Of a stretch of DNA of 18,232 nt, positions 15,849-18,232 are shown one piece after another. A model generated the notes under the pieces. The model saw only the letters and a program-made list of their open reading frames with translations, had not been told where the DNA came from and searched no databases. The stretch spans positions 1 to 18,232 of the forward strand of contig NZ_CALEVF010000060.1 of the NCBI RefSeq assembly GCF_937920395.1, read 5' to 3'. Positions within the stretch are counted from its first letter, which is position 1, and each line of letters begins with the position of its first letter. The position numbers and the translations under genes are program-made. The stretch comes from an uncultured Clostridium sp. (GTDB taxonomy: Bacteria; Bacillota; Clostridia; Clostridiales; Clostridiaceae).

Positions 15849-16771
15849 TGTTTGGATATGTAACTCCATGTAAAATGGAAATGAAGATAAAAGATTATGA
15901 AAAATTCAAAGCTTATTATTGTGGTTTATGTAATTCCATTAAAAATGATTTTGGAAATCTTCCAAGGCTTACTCTAAATTTTGACATGACATTTTTAGCA
16001 GTGCTTTTGGATTCCCTATCAGAAAGTGAATATAATTTTGTTAAATTTAAATGTTTAATACATCCATTAAAAAAAAGAATTATGATTAGTAATAATAAAG
16101 CAACAGATTACGCTGCTTTTTGTAATGTTACATTAGCTTATTATAAGTTAATGGATGACGTCCACGATAATAAAACAATGAAAAGCAAAATTTATTCAAT
16201 GTTTTTAAAAAACTATTTACCAAAGGCAGAATTATCATATACTGATGTAATGGAGTATACAAAAGACAAACTACAACTTCTAGATAATTTAGAATCAAAT
16301 CATAAAGATATGGATACTTCTGAGCCGCTATCTATAGATGAGTTATCCCATGTTTTTGCTGATCTTACAGGTTTTATAATATCATTTTATTATAAAGAAT
16401 CATCATTTAAAGATGATTTATACTGGCTTGGGTATAATTTAGGGAAATGGATATATATTATAGATGCTTATGATGATTTAGAAAAAGATATAAAAGATAA
16501 TTCTTTTAATGCTATAAATTCATTACTTAATACAGATAATCTAGATTTCAAAAGTTTTTCTACATTAATTAAGCCAAGAATTGATTATATATTAGTTACT
16601 TGTGCCTCTTTATGTTTAAAACATTTAAATAATTTGCCTTTAATTAAAAATGAAGACATATTAAGTAATATACTAGAACTAGGACTCATGGAAAAAATGG
16701 ATAAGGTATTTAATAAAGAAGCTATTGATAATTTAAAAGGAGTGGAAAATAAAAATGGAAAATCCCTATGA
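15848..16771 (+). CDS. DUF5685 family protein
   Basis: The 307-residue protein opens [20 protein letters not shown] and has Cys8, Cys25 and Cys28 (CGLC), plus C69 and H72, a possible metal site. This start matches the DUF5685 family of Firmicutes; function unknown. The rest is helical with two Asp-rich motifs, DDVHD at 103-107 and DAYDDLEKD at 206-214, spaced like the two metal-binding motifs of trans-isoprenyl diphosphate or squalene/phytoene synthases. Whether it has that fold is inference. The start overlaps the CYTH stop by one base with only a weak SD, so it is probably translationally coupled. Its 3' end overlaps the J-domain gene by 17 bases. Confidence 0.8.
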   Translation: MFGYVTPCKMEMKIKDYEKFKAYYCGLCNSIKNDFGNLPRLTLNFDMTFLAVLLDSLSESEYNFVKFKCLIHPLKKRIMISNNKATDYAAFCNVTLAYYKLMDDVHDNKTMKSKIYSMFLKNYLPKAELSYTDVMEYTKDKLQLLDNLESNHKDMDTSEPLSIDELSHVFADLTGFIISFYYKESSFKDDLYWLGYNLGKWIYIIDAYDDLEKDIKDNSFNAINSLLNTDNLDFKSFSTLIKPRIDYILVTCASLCLKHLNNLPLIKNEDILSNILELGLMEKMDKVFNKEAIDNLKGVENKNGKSL

Positions 16772-17387
16772 AGTACTTGGTGTAAAAGAAGGAACCTCCA
16801 AAGAAGATATTAAAAAAGCCTATAGAGAACTAGCAAAAAAATATCATCCTGATCAATATGGTAATAATCCATTAAAAGATTTGGCAGAAGTTAAAATGAG
16901 AGAATTAAATGAAGCATATGATACGCTTATGAAGGGCAATGGATCTTCAAGCAATAACAGTTCTTCAAACAATTATAGTTCTTCTAATAATAATTCAAAT
17001 TCAAATAATGACTATAATAACAACAATATATACCAATCTATTAGAATGGATATAAATAGTGGAAATCTACCCTCTGCTGAGCAAAAATTGGGCTCAATGA
17101 GCACCAAAAATGCTGAATGGAATTTTTTAATGGGAACAGTTCACCTAAAAAAGGGCTGGCATGATAGTGCTTATACTTTTATCAGCCGTGCCTGCACTCA
17201 AGAACCAAATAATGTTGAATACAGACAATGTTTTAATCAACTAAATAATCAATCTTCAAATTATAGAAATAACTATTATGGCAGAACAAATAACAATGGT
17301 GGTGGCATGGGTAATATGTGTCTAAATCTTTGGTGTGCAGATAGCATTTGTGAATGTTTCGGAGGAGATCTTATTTCATGTTGTTAA
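16755..17387 (+). CDS. J-domain protein with TPR-like and Cys-rich C-terminal parts
   Basis: Residues 1-60 are a canonical J domain (PYEVLGV at 4-10, HPD at 31-33), the part that stimulates DnaK ATPase. A Ser/Asn low-complexity linker (about 64-97) follows, then a TPR-like pair of helices (about 100-165), another Asn/Gly-rich linker and a C-terminal tail with six cysteines (C189, C194, C199, C201, C209, C210). It lacks the zinc-finger and substrate domains of DnaJ, so it is a specialised co-chaperone. An AAAGGAGTGG SD lies inside the end of the DUF5685 gene, which it overlaps. Context suggests that its client is the DUF5685 protein or a membrane partner; this is inference. Confidence 0.9.
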   Translation: MENPYEVLGVKEGTSKEDIKKAYRELAKKYHPDQYGNNPLKDLAEVKMRELNEAYDTLMKGNGSSSNNSSSNNYSSSNNNSNSNNDYNNNNIYQSIRMDINSGNLPSAEQKLGSMSTKNAEWNFLMGTVHLKKGWHDSAYTFISRACTQEPNNVEYRQCFNQLNNQSSNYRNNYYGRTNNNGGGMGNMCLNLWCADSICECFGGDLISCC

Positions 17388-17411
17388 ATCTATTTTATAG
17401 GAGATGATTTT

Positions 17412-17915
17412 ATGAAATCTAACCATATTGCTAAAGGTGGAATATTCGCAGCACTTAGTTTAATATTGCTATATTTATCTTCTGTTGTACCTACAAATAG
17501 ATTATCTATACTATGTATAGCTTCTTGCATTATTCCACTTTCCATTATGCTTACTGGAGTAAAGAATTCTGTTATCGTATATGGTGCTGTTTCCATACTT
17601 AGTTTATTTATTATACCATCAAAGCTTATAGGTCTAAGCTATCTACTTATTTTTGGTTCATATGGTTTTGTAAAATATTATGTAGAAAAACTAAGAAATA
17701 TTCCAGTAGAAATAATACTAAAGTTATTGTATTTTAATATAACCTCTGGCCTAATCGTATTTATATATAAAATGTTGTTTCTAAAAATACCAAATATAAA
17801 TATAAATATTTATTTGCTCCTTATCATTGTGGAAGTTGTGTTTGTAATCTATGATTATGCACTTACCGCTTTTATAGGCTATGCTAATAAACATCTATTA
17901 AAAAAATTAAAATAA
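17412..17915 (+). CDS. Small polytopic membrane protein
   Basis: This 167-residue protein has about five or six hydrophobic segments and a basic C-terminus (KHLLKKLK). The N-terminal MKSNHIAKGGIFAALSLILL pattern, a short basic stretch then a small-residue helix, resembles substrate-binding S components of ECF transporters, and the length fits, but no ECF partner gene is nearby. The ATG has an AGGAGATGA SD and it follows the J-domain gene by 24 bases, so it is probably the last gene of the operon. Function unknown. Confidence 0.75.
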   Translation: MKSNHIAKGGIFAALSLILLYLSSVVPTNRLSILCIASCIIPLSIMLTGVKNSVIVYGAVSILSLFIIPSKLIGLSYLLIFGSYGFVKYYVEKLRNIPVEIILKLLYFNITSGLIVFIYKMLFLKIPNININIYLLLIIVEVVFVIYDYALTAFIGYANKHLLKKLK

Positions 17916-17916
17916 A

Positions 17917-17950
17917 CAATACCATAAGTTCACACACACTCATGGTATTG
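17917..17950 (+). terminator. Terminator after the CYTH operon
   Basis: CAATACCAT (17917-17925) pairs with ATGGTATTG (17942-17950) around a 16-base loop. The T-rich stretch follows a few bases later (17959-17967), so it is a moderate terminator. Its right arm overlaps the -35 of the next promoter. Confidence 0.6.
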
Positions 17951-17976
17951 ACACAAAATTTTATTTAAATTATAAT
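17948..17976 (+). promoter_or_regulatory. Consensus sigma-A promoter of the T-box transcript
   Basis: TTGACA (17948-17953), exactly 17 bases, then TATAAT (17971-17976): a perfect match to the vegetative consensus in both hexamers and spacing. Transcription would start near 17983, ahead of the T-box leader. Confidence 0.88.
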
Positions 17977-18014
17977 GGATAATAATCCAGTAATAAGCAA
18001 ACACTAAAATAATA

Positions 18015-18232
18015 AATAGCTTTTATTAGGGGTATTAGTATTTATATCATTTTTAGAGAGCTGCTGTCAGCTGCAAAGCAGTAATGATATTATATGAACT
18101 TACCTATGAACTTACTTGTAAGTATATACTTACATCATAAGTAAAAGCCTACTTGTAAAAACAAGTACGGTTAAAACCGTTATATTTGCAAGTGAGGTGT
18201 AAAACCTAACTAGAGTGGTACCGCGGAATATT
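18015..18232 (+). ncRNA. T-box leader, probably leucine-specific, cut by window
   Basis: The leader has the standard T-box parts: a stem I with AGTA on the 5' side (18037-18040), an AGAGAG box (18055-18060), and the 3' specifier side GAA-CTT-A with CTT at 18099-18101. The AGTA/GAA pair forms the loop-E motif, and the codon after it is the specifier, here CUU (Leu). Several hairpins follow (GTAAGTATATACTTAC, 18117-18132; TACTTGT/ACAAGTA, 18150-18167), and the conserved T-box AGTGGTACCGCGGAAT lies at 18214-18229. Uncharged tRNA-Leu would stabilise the antiterminator. The gene is beyond the edge; leuS or leucine biosynthesis genes are likely. The family is sure, the amino acid less so. Confidence 0.85.

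Overview
The window is chromosomal DNA from a low-GC Firmicute, most likely Clostridium sensu stricto. It is strongly AT-rich, has AGGAGG-type ribosome binding sites, uses several GTG and TTG starts, and carries an oxygen-labile iron-sulfur L-serine dehydratase, a DUF421/DUF4363 pair, a TGS-domain nucleoside kinase and a T-box leader. I see no phage, IS transposase, CRISPR array, rRNA or tRNA. It is mostly a housekeeping region with three unusual non-coding repeat elements in it.

Layout. 1-1107 (minus): 3'-truncated PRC/MgtE_N/CBS protein, preceded by a leader with a candidate 24-codon peptide and a hairpin that abuts the ribosome binding site. 1594-3603 (plus): YgiQ radical SAM protein. 3659-5810 (minus): a 7-TM membrane protein, a YegS/BmrU-type lipid kinase and a CBS-pair protein. 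6090-6602 (plus): phosphatidylserine synthase. 6725-8767 (minus): a small helical protein and the serine dehydratase subunits sdaAA and sdaAB. 8768-9633: about 870 bases without a gene, holding two 294-base hairpin repeats and fragments. 9634-11292 (minus): nucleoside kinase. 11421-12487 (plus): DUF421 and DUF4363 proteins. 12616-13563 (plus): class II fructose-bisphosphate aldolase. 13617-14006: no gene; a third hairpin repeat. 14007-15056 (minus): NdpA-like nucleoid-associated protein. 15300-17915 (plus): a tight four-gene run (CYTH protein, DUF5685 protein, J-domain protein, small membrane protein). 17948-18232: a consensus sigma-A promoter and a T-box leader, probably leucine-specific, whose gene lies beyond the window.

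How the genes work together. The lipid kinase and phosphatidylserine synthase both act in phospholipid metabolism. SdaAA and SdaAB form one enzyme that turns L-serine into pyruvate, and aldolase is central glycolysis. The most interesting parts are (i) the leader-peptide/hairpin arrangement before the Mg2+-related gene, (ii) the hairpin repeat family, which shows paired substitutions in a conserved apical stem, and (iii) the CYTH-DUF5685-J-domain operon, in which the DUF5685 protein carries two Asp-rich motifs and N-terminal cysteines. Functions suggested for (i)-(iii) are inference.
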